Below are positions 45,231 through 54,522 of a stretch of 64,000 nucleotides of DNA, in pieces. The stretch's first letter is position 1. Every line of letters begins with the position of its first letter. The notes under the pieces are model-generated. The model was not told the origin of the DNA. It did not search any database and saw only the letters and a list, made by a program, of their open reading frames with translations. The stretch lies in assembly GCF_017826695.1 (NCBI RefSeq), contig NZ_JAFFZW010000011.1, positions 1 through 64,000 on the forward strand, given 5' to 3'. The translations under genes were made by a program, and so were the position numbers. Source of the stretch: Pseudomonas alliivorans (GTDB taxonomy: Bacteria; Pseudomonadota; Gammaproteobacteria; Pseudomonadales; Pseudomonadaceae).

Positions 45231-47228
45231 ATGGCCACGCTCAAGACCGTTCAGGCACGCTACACCGCTACATTCGTGGGATTCATGGCGCTGGTCATCC
45301 TCCTGACCGTTTACGGGATCAACCAGTTCGTGACGCCCAGGCTCACGGCCAACGATGAAAACATGCTGACCGTGAAGGCAGCCGACATCAGTAACGAGAT
45401 CAAGACCGAGCTGGCCCGTGTTCAGGCACAGGCTCGCGTGATCACCGAGATCGTTCCGCAACTGTCCAGCGATGACATTGACCGGTTGCTGCCCTTCATG
45501 GTCAACCAGTACGGCGAGGCCAAGGTCTTCGGTGGCGGTATCTGGCCGTTGCCCGAAGTCCGTACACCGGGCCGCGCCAAGCACAGCACCTTTTACCATC
45601 GCGACGCGTCCGGCAAGCTGATCGTCAATACCCACTGGAACTCGCCTGAATCGCTCAATTATTTCGAGCAGGGCTGGCACAAGGGTGGCCTGAGTTCACC
45701 TGCCGGTCAGTGCGCCTGGGCCCCGGCCTATCAGGACGCAGCCAGCCCCGAGCCGCGCACCAACTGCGCGATGGCAATCAACAAGGATGGCAAGCCGTGG
45801 GGCGTATCGACCATCGACGTGACGCTGGGCTTCTTCAACAAGCTGGTCGAAGCCAAGGAGCGGGAAGTCAACGGCCGGATCATGATCATCGAAGCCGATG
45901 GCAAGATCCTGTCCAACGTGCCGGGCAGCAATGACAAGATCGTGCTGCGCAACATCTCCGAACTGGCAGGACAATCGCCATTCATCAACGGCATCAAGTC
46001 CGCGCTGACGCTCAAGAGCGGTGGCACCACCCGCCTGACCTACGAGAACAGCGACGGCGAAGAATCGACCCTGTTCCTCATGCCGGTCGCCGGCACGCCC
46101 TGGCTGCTGGCCGTCTCGCAGAACACCGCACTGCTGAAGACCCAGAGCGAAACAGTCCTCAAGACCCTGGCCTGGCTGCAGATTCCGATGGTGCTGGTCC
46201 TGCTGGTGCTGATGATCGTTGCTCTCGGCGCGCTGATGAAGCGCCTCGCAGTACTCAAGACCAATATCGATACGCTGTCGGCCGGTGACGCTGACCTGAC
46301 GCGTCGTATTGCAGTGAAAGGCCACGATGAAGTCGATCAGGTGGGTGAGTCGGTCAACCGCTTCATCGCTTACCTGCAACGCATGATGGTCGAAGTCAGC
46401 TCCTCGACCAGCGACATCGCCACGGGCATCGAACAACTGCGCAGCCAGGCAGGCGCGACCAACGCGATTCTGGTGCGTCATGCCAACGAGACCGATCAGG
46501 CAGTGACTGCAATCACCGAGATGTCTTCCACCGCTGATGAAGTGGCGCGCAGCGCCGCCCAGACCGCCAGTTTCACGCAGTCTGCCAACGAGAACGCGCA
46601 GGTCTCCAAGACCGTGGTCTCCGACGCTTCGGACAGCGTGAATGCGCTGATCAGCGAAGTGGATTCGGCCACCAGCAAAGTGCAGTCGATGGAACAGGAC
46701 GCCAAGCGCATCAATGCCGTGCTGGCGGTGATCGGCGAAATCGCCGGACAGACCAACCTGCTGGCGCTCAACGCCGCCATTGAGGCCGCGCGCGCGGGCG
46801 AACAGGGCCGTGGCTTCGCCGTTGTCGCCGACGAAGTGCGCGCCCTCGCCGCCCGTACCCAGGCCAGCACCTCGGAAATCAACGAGATGCTCGGCAGCCT
46901 GCAACAAGGCGTCAGCGCTGCCGTTGCGGCCATGGAAAAAACCCGTCAGAGCTGTCAGGCCACGGCGGGTAAGACCACGGCCGTCACCGCCGGGCTGGAT
47001 GACATGACCAGTTCGGTTCTGCGCATCAACGACCTCAGCACCCAAATCGCCACGGCGGCCGAAGAGCAGAGCGCGGTGTCCGAAGAGATCAGCCGCAACA
47101 TCATCGCGGTGAAACACATTGTCGAAGAACTGGTTGAAGGCGGCTCAAGCAATGAACGCAGCACAGCCGCGCTGGCCGAGTCCAATACGCGACTGATTGC
47201 GCTGGTCAGACGCTTCAAGGTGAGTTGA
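45231..47228 (+). CDS. methyl-accepting chemotaxis protein (dCache sensor)
   Basis: This is a 665-residue chemoreceptor. Helix 1 is near residues 12-34, a large periplasmic double-Cache-type domain fills 35-315 (motifs W-N-S-P-E-S-L-N-Y and W-G-V-S-T-I-D-V), and helix 2 is near 317-340. A HAMP domain and then the cytoplasmic signalling hairpin follow. The tip reads I-A-G-Q-T-N-L-L-A-L-N-A-A-I-E-A-A (about residues 504-520). dCache receptors commonly bind amino acids, amines or organic acids. The ligand here is unknown. It stands apart from the FecR gene by 145 bases and has its own hairpin downstream. Confidence 0.92.
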   Translation: MATLKTVQARYTATFVGFMALVILLTVYGINQFVTPRLTANDENMLTVKAADISNEIKTELARVQAQARVITEIVPQLSSDDIDRLLPFMVNQYGEAKVFGGGIWPLPEVRTPGRAKHSTFYHRDASGKLIVNTHWNSPESLNYFEQGWHKGGLSSPAGQCAWAPAYQDAASPEPRTNCAMAINKDGKPWGVSTIDVTLGFFNKLVEAKEREVNGRIMIIEADGKILSNVPGSNDKIVLRNISELAGQSPFINGIKSALTLKSGGTTRLTYENSDGEESTLFLMPVAGTPWLLAVSQNTALLKTQSETVLKTLAWLQIPMVLVLLVLMIVALGALMKRLAVLKTNIDTLSAGDADLTRRIAVKGHDEVDQVGESVNRFIAYLQRMMVEVSSSTSDIATGIEQLRSQAGATNAILVRHANETDQAVTAITEMSSTADEVARSAAQTASFTQSANENAQVSKTVVSDASDSVNALISEVDSATSKVQSMEQDAKRINAVLAVIGEIAGQTNLLALNAAIEAARAGEQGRGFAVVADEVRALAARTQASTSEINEMLGSLQQGVSAAVAAMEKTRQSCQATAGKTTAVTAGLDDMTSSVLRINDLSTQIATAAEEQSAVSEEISRNIIAVKHIVEELVEGGSSNERSTAALAESNTRLIALVRRFKVS

Positions 47229-47240
47229 TCCAGAGCAAGC

Positions 47241-47275
47241 CCGGGTGTTTCGTGAACAGGCGAAACACTCCGGGC
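47241..47275. terminator. hairpin downstream of the chemoreceptor
   Basis: CCCGGGTGTTTCG (47241-47253) pairs with CGAAACACTCCGGG (47262-47275), with a single mismatch/bulge. It starts 12 bases after the stop. No T-run follows. Confidence 0.5.
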
Positions 47276-47335
47276 CCATGCTGATATCTGACCTGTAACC
47301 GGCGCTGTCTCGCTGCGAACACCGTACTGGGACAG

Positions 47336-47495
47336 TCGGCTTGCCGGCGATGCGATTGTCCTGACACACCGCGCCGCCCTCAGCGCGGGCGAGCCGCCTC
47401 CCACAAAAATCGCATCTATTCAGTCGCCTAGAGTTTTTCTGTAGCGCTGTCTGGCAGCGAACGAATATCTGTGGGAGGCGGCTTGCCGGCGATGC
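47336..47495. repeat. cluster of Pseudomonas REP sequences
   Basis: A full unit GTGGGAGGCGGCTTGCCGGC and its continuation lie at about 47471-47495. An inverted unit (GCGGGCGAGCCGCCTCCCAC) lies at 47385-47404 and a partial direct unit at 47336-47353. Such clusters sit between convergent genes, as here between the chemoreceptor and tonB. They can act as hairpins or gyrase/IHF targets. Confidence 0.7.
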
Positions 47496-47539
47496 TGTCG
47501 ACGCGGTGTCAACGGTATTGCCGCATTTACGCCGCTCTC

Positions 47540-48388
47540 TCACTTGATCCGATAATGAAACGTGTTCTTCACGTCTGACACCGTCACCGGCTTGCCGTCG
47601 ACGATGCGTGGCTGATAGCGAAACGTTTCGGCAGCCGCCACTGACGGGCGCATGAACAGTGGATGGCAGGCGCCCTGCACTTGCGGGTTGACGACGCGAC
47701 CCTGGGGCGAGACGTCGTAGACCACGGTGCAATCACCTTCGATGCCTTTGTCCAGCGCACGTTCGGGGTAGTCCGGCGCTTCCTTGCTCAAGGGCTGGTA
47801 CTGACTGTTATCGGTCGCGGCCGCCTGTTGTGACTGCCGGGCGCGCTCAACAGCCTGCCGGGTCTGTTCGGCCTGCTGACGCTGCTGTTCGGCGAGGCGC
47901 TGTTGGTTCTGCGCCTGTTGTTGCTCGGCCAGTTTCTGTTGCTCGACGGCCCTTTTCTGCTGCTCGTTACGGCGCCGTTCGAGGTCACGCTTCTGCTCCT
48001 CGACCCGCTTGCGCGCCAATGCAGCCTGCTCGACCTGCCGCGCCTGACGCTGCGTGTCCGGCTGCGGCACGGGTACGTCGACGGGTTTCGAAATCGGTTC
48101 AGGCTCAGCAACCGGTACCGCTGCCTGAACAGGTTCAACGACCGGCTCGGGCGATGGCGCGACAGGTGCAGGTGCAGGTGGCAGAATCAGCAACTGGGTG
48201 GTCAGGGTTTTCACCGGTTCCGGCAGTTTCTGCTCGGCAACCCAGCCTTGCATCAGCGCCGCCAGCACGACGCCGTGCAGGGCCAGTGCAATCGCGACCG
48301 CCAGCCCATGGCTGCGTAACCGGGGCCTGTTCAAGGTCTCGGGCCGGAAGTCAGTCCAGTGAAAGGGCATCGAGGTCATGGCAGTCAT
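47540..48388 (-). CDS. tonB: TonB energy transducer
   Basis: This is a 282-residue TonB. It has one N-terminal membrane helix (A-V-A-I-A-L-A-L-H-G-V-V-L-A-A-L), a long proline-rich and then Q/A/R/E-rich spacer across the periplasm, and the C-terminal TonB fold (Y-P-E-R-A-L-D-K-G-I-E-G-D, then Y-Q-P-R-I-V-D-G-K-P-V). The ATG at 48388 overlaps the exbD stop by four bases and has AGAGG eight bases upstream, which decides it over ATG 48379. It transmits energy from ExbB/ExbD to outer-membrane receptors. It is the last gene of the phytase operon, so it probably serves that receptor. Confidence 0.92.
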   Translation of the reverse strand: MTAMTSMPFHWTDFRPETLNRPRLRSHGLAVAIALALHGVVLAALMQGWVAEQKLPEPVKTLTTQLLILPPAPAPVAPSPEPVVEPVQAAVPVAEPEPISKPVDVPVPQPDTQRQARQVEQAALARKRVEEQKRDLERRRNEQQKRAVEQQKLAEQQQAQNQQRLAEQQRQQAEQTRQAVERARQSQQAAATDNSQYQPLSKEAPDYPERALDKGIEGDCTVVYDVSPQGRVVNPQVQGACHPLFMRPSVAAAETFRYQPRIVDGKPVTVSDVKNTFHYRIK

Positions 48389-48831
48389 TGCGGCGCCTCT
48401 GTGACCAGCCCCAACTGCGTGACGCCACTGTGTTGCAAGGCTGCCATGGCCGCGACCACACGCCCGTAATCGGCCTTGTCATCGGCGCGAATGAACACTT
48501 GAGTGTCCGGTCGCTCGGTCACCAGTTGTGCGATACGTCCCTGCATGTCTTCAAGGCTGGCGGCAGTGTCGGTCTGCGCATGGGTGTCAACGGTGTCGCC
48601 CAGATTCCAGTAGTACCCCCCCTCTGCCTTGACCGACAGGGTCACGATGCGCTGTTTGGTATCGCTGGCGAGTGCTTCACTCGCGACCCTGGGCAGCTCG
48701 ATCTTCACGCCCTGCGTCAGCATCGGCGCGGTGACCATGAAGATCACCAGCAGCACCAGCATCACGTCGATATAGGGCACCACGTTCATTTCGGCTTTAG
48801 GGCCGTGTTTGCGTTGCGGTTTGACCAGCAT
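48385..48831 (-). CDS. exbD: ExbD biopolymer transport protein
   Basis: This is a 148-residue ExbD/TolR protein. One membrane helix (Y-I-D-V-M-L-V-L-L-V-I-F-M-V-T-A) bears the conserved proton-translocating Asp in I-D-V. A periplasmic domain with V-F-I-R-A-D-D-K-A-D-Y follows. GAGG lies ten bases before the ATG. It overlaps tonB by four bases and follows exbB by nine bases. With ExbB and TonB it forms the motor for the TonB-dependent receptor of this operon. Confidence 0.92.
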   Translation of the reverse strand: MLVKPQRKHGPKAEMNVVPYIDVMLVLLVIFMVTAPMLTQGVKIELPRVASEALASDTKQRIVTLSVKAEGGYYWNLGDTVDTHAQTDTAASLEDMQGRIAQLVTERPDTQVFIRADDKADYGRVVAAMAALQHSGVTQLGLVTEAPQ

Positions 48832-48840
48832 GGCAAGTCC

Positions 48841-49539
48841 TCAGGCCGCAGCGGCCATGTTGCGTGGCGTGGCCTGCAGAATGCGGTTCAGGCGCACCTG
48901 CAATTCGTTGCCGAAGCTGTAGTAACGGGCTGCCAGCGTATGGCCACGCGCGGCAAAGCGGTTGTAGGCGATGACCGCAGGAATCGCTGCAAACAGGCCG
49001 ATGGCGGTCGCGATCAAGGCTTCGGCGATGCCGGGGGCGACGGTGGACAGCGTGGCCTGCTGCACCTGCGAAAGGCCGATGAAGGCGTTCATGATCCCCC
49101 AGACCGTGCCGAACAGACCGATGTAAGGACTGACCGAGCCGACCGTGGCGAGAAACTGCAGGCCTTTTTCCAGCTGCAATTCCTGTTCGCTGATCGCCAC
49201 CTGCAAGGAACGCTCGACGCCCGACAAAATGGCTTCCGGTTCGGCACCGGGACGCTGCTTGAGCTGAACGTACTCAGCATACCCGGCGCGAAACACTTGG
49301 CCGACGCCATCGTCCTGATCCTGCTCGGCATACAACGGAGCCAGATCGGCCTCACTGCGAAAACGTGCTTGAAAACGGTCCAGCGTGCGCTCGTAATGGC
49401 GCAACGCAAGGCTGCGCTGAACGATCAGGTACCAGCTGAGCAGCGAAGCCAGCAGCAGGGTCAGCATCACCGCCTTGACCAGCAGGCTGGCGTCGCTGAT
49501 CAGGCTCCACAGGGTCATGTGTTCCAGGGTTGCGTGCAT
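48841..49539 (-). CDS. exbB: ExbB/TolQ-family proton channel protein
   Basis: This is a 232-residue inner-membrane protein with three helices: near residues 16-38, and a pair in the second half (V-S-P-Y-I-G-L-F-G-T-V-W-G-I and A-L-I-A-T-A-I-G-L-F-A-A-I-P-A-V). The start is ATG 49539, with AGGAAAG before it. The open frame reaches 49608, but those residues are not family-like. It resembles the TolQ/ExbB family. Because tonB and exbD follow, ExbB is the right role. It is separated from the phytase gene by 87 bases on the same strand. Confidence 0.9.
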   Translation of the reverse strand: MHATLEHMTLWSLISDASLLVKAVMLTLLLASLLSWYLIVQRSLALRHYERTLDRFQARFRSEADLAPLYAEQDQDDGVGQVFRAGYAEYVQLKQRPGAEPEAILSGVERSLQVAISEQELQLEKGLQFLATVGSVSPYIGLFGTVWGIMNAFIGLSQVQQATLSTVAPGIAEALIATAIGLFAAIPAVIAYNRFAARGHTLAARYYSFGNELQVRLNRILQATPRNMAAAA

Positions 49540-49626
49540 CGGTCTTTCCTCGTCTTGCAGTGCCGTCCGGTTGCGGTCGGCACGCGGGATGAATCGACTG
49601 TCTATCACCGTTCGATGACAAACGAC

Positions 49627-51552
49627 TTACGGCAGCGACAGGGTTTTCACCACATCGGCCCACGGGACGAATTTGAAGTTCTGCGCCTGCTCGGGCATGC
49701 GCTTGCGACCGTCCTGTACCACCAGCATGCCGCGGCTCCAGGCTCCGCCCAGGTTGGCGGATGTCACTTCGATGCCGTCGGTTTCAGAGCTGCCATCGAT
49801 CCCGGCCTGAGCATTTAGCCCGACCCGAAACGCGCCGCGCAGGGCATACGGCGGCTCGGCATCGACCACCACGTAGCTGTCGTTGCCCTGGCTGGACATC
49901 ACCAGATAGTCGTGCTGTTCGCTCTGGTAGAACGCCAGCCCCTCGACATCGGCGTGCAGCACGTCACCCACTTTGATCACGCTGGACAGGGTCGCCGGCT
50001 GATCGGCGCGGGCGTCCACTTCCCAGACGCCCACGTCTTCCTCACCGAGATACAGGCGTTGACGCTGGTCGTCGGCCACGCAGCCTTCCGGCTGCGTCTC
50101 GACCTTGAAACGACGCACCAGGTCCCCCTGCGCCTTGCCGTTCGGCGCACTCAGGCGGTACTGCAGAAAGCTGCCGTCCTTGCCGTTGGCGAAGGCGTAC
50201 AGCTCGCCATTGGCAGGCTTGAACAGGCAGACACCGTAGATTTCCGTCAGTGGTGTCGGGATCTCGCCCGCTTCACGCAGTTCGCCGGTGGTTCGGTCAA
50301 TGCTGAACAGACTCAGGCTGTTGCGATCACGATTGCTCGCCACCGCCAGATCGACATTGCGCTGGCCAAGCATGAAGCCGGAGCGCACATCGACGTTGTT
50401 CAGGCGTCCTACCGGCAATGACTGCAACTGTTTGCCTGTGAGGTCATACACCAGCAGGCCCTGTTTCTTGTTGGTACCCAGCACGCGACTCAATGCCGGT
50501 TTCTGTGGATGAACCCAGATCGCCGGGTCATCGGCGGCATCGCCCTGGCGTGCGACCGGCTGGGTCTGCGCGAGCGGCAACACGCCGGGCAAGGCTGCCT
50601 GGACGGGAACCGGTGTCGGCGTCCAACCCAGCGTGCCCTGATACAGCCGCTCGCCATCGTTGTCATTGACCAGCAGCTGCAGGCCGTCCTTGCCCTGATT
50701 CACCGACAGCCCTTCGGGCTTTTTCAGGGTCATCAGCGACAGTTCGCCAGCCGACGTCCAGCCCTGCGCGTGCTGCTGATAGAGGTGCAGCGCCTTGCCC
50801 CTGGGGTCCAGCGCCAGCAGGCCGCCGGGCACGATCGCCATGGCACCTGCGGCCTGTTTTACATCGCCGAACGGCTCCCGCAACGCCACCGGCTGGCGCG
50901 CGACGTGGGCTTCGGGATGCGCTGGATAGGCCCACCAACCGATGTTCTGCTCGTTGACGTACAACTGATGCGCCGCGTCGTCTACCTGACAGAACTCGGC
51001 ATTGGGGGGCAGCGGCAAATGGCGCACCAGACGCGGCGCGTCATTGAGCTGATCGCCCGCTCCTACCAGCCACTGCTCGCCCTTACCCTCCTCGCCGACC
51101 AGAAACACGAACAGGTTGCCGGCCTCGTCGCGATACAGGCACAGACCGGCGACCGAATAGTCGCGGACCGGTACATACACCGGCTTTGACCAGCCGTGCC
51201 GGTCAGCATCGAGTCGGGTCAGCATCGCCTGTTGCCGGGCATTGTCCAGCGTCGCGACCAGTAGCTGTGAACCCGAGACGCGGCTGTCCAGTCCCTGAAA
51301 GGAGCCTGGCAATTGCGCGAGTTGCTTTCCCTGTGCATCAAGCACTAACAGACCGCTCTTTACACTCGCTGCCAGACGCTGCGTCCCGTCGCTGCCCGGC
51401 ACAAAGGCCAGTGACTGCGCCTTGAATGGCTGATTTTCGGCCCAGCGCGTCAGGTTCAGGTCCAGGGGTGACGAGGCCTGCGCAGTCGAAGCCATCAGAC
51501 CCGAGAGCAACGCAAGGCACAGGGTCTTGGGTAATACCGAAATCATCATCAA
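49627..51552 (-). CDS. beta-propeller phytase with duplicated propeller, exported
   Basis: This is a 641-residue protein with a signal peptide (C-L-A-L-L-S-G-L-M-A-S-T-A-Q-A). The C-terminal half is a typical calcium-dependent beta-propeller phytase: D-D-P-A-I-W-V-H-P (about residue 337), G-T-N-K-K-Q-G-L-L-V-Y-D, L-N-N-V-D-V-R and a late D-V-E-G-L-A-F. The N-terminal half is a weaker, diverged propeller, as in dual-domain phytases. It releases phosphate from phytate in the periplasm or outside. It lies 60 bases after the receptor gene and ahead of exbB-exbD-tonB, and a Pho box precedes the unit. Confidence 0.88.
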   Translation of the reverse strand: MMMISVLPKTLCLALLSGLMASTAQASSPLDLNLTRWAENQPFKAQSLAFVPGSDGTQRLAASVKSGLLVLDAQGKQLAQLPGSFQGLDSRVSGSQLLVATLDNARQQAMLTRLDADRHGWSKPVYVPVRDYSVAGLCLYRDEAGNLFVFLVGEEGKGEQWLVGAGDQLNDAPRLVRHLPLPPNAEFCQVDDAAHQLYVNEQNIGWWAYPAHPEAHVARQPVALREPFGDVKQAAGAMAIVPGGLLALDPRGKALHLYQQHAQGWTSAGELSLMTLKKPEGLSVNQGKDGLQLLVNDNDGERLYQGTLGWTPTPVPVQAALPGVLPLAQTQPVARQGDAADDPAIWVHPQKPALSRVLGTNKKQGLLVYDLTGKQLQSLPVGRLNNVDVRSGFMLGQRNVDLAVASNRDRNSLSLFSIDRTTGELREAGEIPTPLTEIYGVCLFKPANGELYAFANGKDGSFLQYRLSAPNGKAQGDLVRRFKVETQPEGCVADDQRQRLYLGEEDVGVWEVDARADQPATLSSVIKVGDVLHADVEGLAFYQSEQHDYLVMSSQGNDSYVVVDAEPPYALRGAFRVGLNAQAGIDGSSETDGIEVTSANLGGAWSRGMLVVQDGRKRMPEQAQNFKFVPWADVVKTLSLP

Positions 51553-51612
51553 CGGTCGAATCCTTGAATGAGTCCGTGCGACCGCCCCGCCACAACGGCG
51601 CGATCGCCTTGA

Positions 51613-54129
51613 TCAGAAGTGGGTAAAGGTCAGGCCGACCTTGTAAGTCGGGCCGTACTCTTCGTACTGGCCGTTGTAGGCGCGATGACCGCTGTATACG
51701 AAGTACGGCTGGTCGGTGAGGTTCTGCGCCTCGAAGCTGACCTTGAGGTTCTTGGTCAGCGAATAGCGGGCGCTGAAATCGACGAAGGTTTGCGCATCGA
51801 CGTACTGGTCGTGGTCCTTGTCGCCAATCGCGGCGAGTTCGTAGAGGTAGGACGATTTGTAGTTGGCCGACAGACGCAGACTGAGCTTGTCGTCCTCCCA
51901 GCCGAGCATGACGTTACCAACGGTTTTCGACTGGCTCGGCAGGTCGATATCGCGCTTGCGGTTGGTGCCCGAACTCTGGTCGAAACCGTTGATGCTGGCA
52001 TCGGAGCGGCTCAGGGTGGCGTTTGCGCCCAGCAGCAACCCATTCCAGGGCGCAGGCAACCAGTCGAGCTTCTGTGAGTACGCCAGCTCCAGCCCGTACA
52101 GCTTGGCCTTGTCGCCATTGGCGAAGGTGTTGGCTTCGGAGAAATTCGCCCACTGACCCGTACCCGCCAGGTCTGTGTTGTAGACAAAGTTCTGAATGTC
52201 CTTGTAGAACACGAACGCCGAGACCGTACCGGCACGGCCCATGAAGTGCTCGATACCCAGGTCCAGGTTGCTGGATTCCAGCGGCTTGAGTTGCGGATTG
52301 CCAAACGACGCCTCGTCGTCATCGATTACGAAACCCGGCGCCAACTGACCGAAAGTGGGGCGTACCACGGTCTTGGTCCACGCTGCGCGCACCTGCGTGT
52401 TCTTGTCCACCTGATAACGCGCATGCAGGCCGGGCAACCAGTGGTGATAACGGCGTTCGGTGTCGCTGGTTTCGAAATGCCCGTCGCGCACGCCGGTGCC
52501 TTTGGCGTTCATCTCGGTGCCTTCGTAGCGCAGCCCTGCGATGAAGCGCCACTTGTCGACATCCAGCGTATTCATGAAATAACCGGCGTTGATGTCTTCG
52601 CTGATGTCGAAGTCGTTGGCGCGGGATTCAGCCGGGTCGTAAGCGGTGGCGGCATCGAGCCCGCCAATCAGCCCTTTGACTGCACGGGGGCTGATACCGC
52701 TGCCGAAGTTGCCCAGCCGGTAGTCGATGTTGCCCTTCTGAAATTGCGTCAGGTTCAGTTGGTTGTCACTGATGCCCTGATCGTCGAAGTCCTGATATTT
52801 CCAGACTTCCAGGTCGTTGGTCTTGTCGCGGCGACTGACTTTGCCACCGAACTTGAATTGCGAGGCGTAGCCGCTGAAATCGTAGTCGCGGGCCAGGTCC
52901 AGACGCAGGTTCTTTTCCGTGTCCTTGGTGTACTGCCTTTCCCAATCGACCTTGTCCAGGGTGAAGTTGGAATTGTCGTAGAAGGCTGAGCTGACAATGG
53001 GCCGTGGCTTATCGCGGTCATAGAAACCGCTGTCCGAAAAGTCGTCGTTGCCGGTAAAGGTCGCCCCGGCGATATGACCCGGACTGTCCTCACTGGATTC
53101 GCTGTAACCGGCCTGACCGCTGAGGGTCCAGAGCCCGAGCATGCGTTCACCACCGAACACATAGGATTGAATTTCCTGGGTTTCGGTACGCGCCTTCAAC
53201 TTGCGCGTGCCTTCGGCATCGCCGGTCTGGCCTGCGGCCTGTGCATCGGAGAATTCGAAACCATTGGTGGTGCGGACTTCATCGTCCTTGAAGCGGCTGT
53301 ACAGCGTGCGCAGGTAATACTTGCTCACGTCGTCAGGCTTGTAATCGAAGTTCAGGCCGCCACCGGCACGCTCGCGACTGATGTCGTAATCGCGCTGCTC
53401 GAACTCCTGCAAACGCGCGCCGTCCCACGCACCGCCGGTCTCGACGTTGTCGGAGCCGAAATCGCGCTTCTGCCAGCTCAGCGCAGCCGCCACGCCAAAA
53501 TTGTCGATGCCGTCACCGAGGCTGAACCGGTTGCTCGCTGCACCGGAAAACTTGGGGCTGGTCTGGCGGGTGTTCTTGTCGTAACTGGCTTCACTGCTGC
53601 CGGTGTAGAACAGCCCCTTGTGATCGAATGCCGACAGGCTTTCGACATCCACGGTGCCGCCCAGCGAGTTGGCGTCCATGTCGGGTGTCAGGGTCTTGAT
53701 CACCGACAGCGATTGCACCAGCTCGGCCGGCAGCACGTCCAGCGCCACGGCGCGGCGACCGCTTTCCGGGGCGGGTACCAGCGTGCCGTTGATGGTCACA
53801 CTGTTCAGGTCCGGCGCCAGGCCGCGCACGGTCACAAACCGTCCTTCGCCCTGATCGCGCTCGACGCTGATGCCGGGCAGACGCTGCACCGCTTCGGCGA
53901 CGTTCTGATCAGGCAACTGCGCCACGCCGTCGGCATGTACCACGCTCTTGATGCTGTCGGAACTGCGCTGTTCCTTGAGCGCGTTGTCGATGCTTGCCGC
54001 CTGCCCCACCACCTGAACATGCTCAGTGGCGTCCGCTTCGGCGGCCTGCAACCGCTCACCGGCAATCGCCAGTGCCAGCCCGCTGAAGGTAAAGCCAACC
54101 AGTTGAGCCCTGCTGCGGCGCATGTACAT
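51613..54129 (-). CDS. TonB-dependent outer-membrane receptor of the phytase operon
   Basis: This is an 838-residue receptor. It has a signal peptide (F-S-G-L-A-L-A-I-A-G), a TonB box region (T-E-H-V-Q-V-V-G), and a plug domain (L-P-D-Q-N-V-A-E-A-V-Q-R-L-P-G-I-S). A barrel ending Y-K-V-G-L-T-F-T-H-F follows. The pattern resembles the TonB-Xanth-Caul (TIGR01782) group, whose members carry diverse sugars and organic compounds. The start is ATG 54129, with GGGGAGGA upstream. The open frame reaches 54453, which is not protein-like there. As first gene of the unit with phytase and a private TonB motor, it probably imports phytate or inositol phosphates. Confidence 0.9.
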   Translation of the reverse strand: MYMRRSRAQLVGFTFSGLALAIAGERLQAAEADATEHVQVVGQAASIDNALKEQRSSDSIKSVVHADGVAQLPDQNVAEAVQRLPGISVERDQGEGRFVTVRGLAPDLNSVTINGTLVPAPESGRRAVALDVLPAELVQSLSVIKTLTPDMDANSLGGTVDVESLSAFDHKGLFYTGSSEASYDKNTRQTSPKFSGAASNRFSLGDGIDNFGVAAALSWQKRDFGSDNVETGGAWDGARLQEFEQRDYDISRERAGGGLNFDYKPDDVSKYYLRTLYSRFKDDEVRTTNGFEFSDAQAAGQTGDAEGTRKLKARTETQEIQSYVFGGERMLGLWTLSGQAGYSESSEDSPGHIAGATFTGNDDFSDSGFYDRDKPRPIVSSAFYDNSNFTLDKVDWERQYTKDTEKNLRLDLARDYDFSGYASQFKFGGKVSRRDKTNDLEVWKYQDFDDQGISDNQLNLTQFQKGNIDYRLGNFGSGISPRAVKGLIGGLDAATAYDPAESRANDFDISEDINAGYFMNTLDVDKWRFIAGLRYEGTEMNAKGTGVRDGHFETSDTERRYHHWLPGLHARYQVDKNTQVRAAWTKTVVRPTFGQLAPGFVIDDDEASFGNPQLKPLESSNLDLGIEHFMGRAGTVSAFVFYKDIQNFVYNTDLAGTGQWANFSEANTFANGDKAKLYGLELAYSQKLDWLPAPWNGLLLGANATLSRSDASINGFDQSSGTNRKRDIDLPSQSKTVGNVMLGWEDDKLSLRLSANYKSSYLYELAAIGDKDHDQYVDAQTFVDFSARYSLTKNLKVSFEAQNLTDQPYFVYSGHRAYNGQYEEYGPTYKVGLTFTHF

Positions 54130-54204
54130 GTGAGTCCTCCCCAGAATTCCCGACGGGCCAGGCAAATTGGCCCGGCAACTGGAGGCGCAAGCTAGAGTTG
54201 TGCA

Positions 54205-54222
54205 ATGACGGTTCTGTGACAG
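54205..54222 (-). promoter_or_regulatory. Pho box (PhoB-binding site) upstream of the receptor-phytase operon
   Basis: On the minus strand CTGTCACAGAACCGTCAT reads as two 7-mers (CTGTCAC and CCGTCAT) in an 11-base repeat. This closely matches the Pho-box pattern CTGTCAT-N4-CTGTCAT. It lies about 76 bases upstream of the receptor start, a usual place for activation by PhoB at low phosphate. Confidence 0.75.
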
Positions 54223-54522
54223 GTACGGCGCAGTGCCGCTCGAAAGGCCGCTTTTGAGGGGGGACTCATCAGGAAATGAGCTGATATGACTTCGCTGTGG
54301 GGTCCGGCCAACGCCGGGCGCTTCCTTTCCGAGGATCATGAGAAGGCCATCAGGCCTTGAAAGCGCGGCATTCCGGGGTGACGGCGTGCAGGCTTTGACC
54401 ACGAAAGATGGCAACAGGCGTGAGCTGATTCGACCCTGACCGACGTGTGTCACTCGTCACGCAAGTGTCATGCGCTTCTGTTTTGCTGGCCGACTATCAG
54501 CACTTCAGGAGCGCCACTGGCC

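Noticed and set aside
45696..47117. Minus-strand open frame of 473 codons
   Set aside because: It is antisense to a clear chemoreceptor gene, and its protein has no recognisable domain.
47830..49818. Plus-strand open frame of 662 codons
   Set aside because: It runs antisense through tonB, exbD and exbB, all of which have clear families and start sites.
54448..54471. TGTCACT and TGTCATG motifs resembling a second Pho box upstream of the GGDEF-type gene
   Set aside because: The two motifs are 18 bases apart, not the 11-base phase that PhoB needs.
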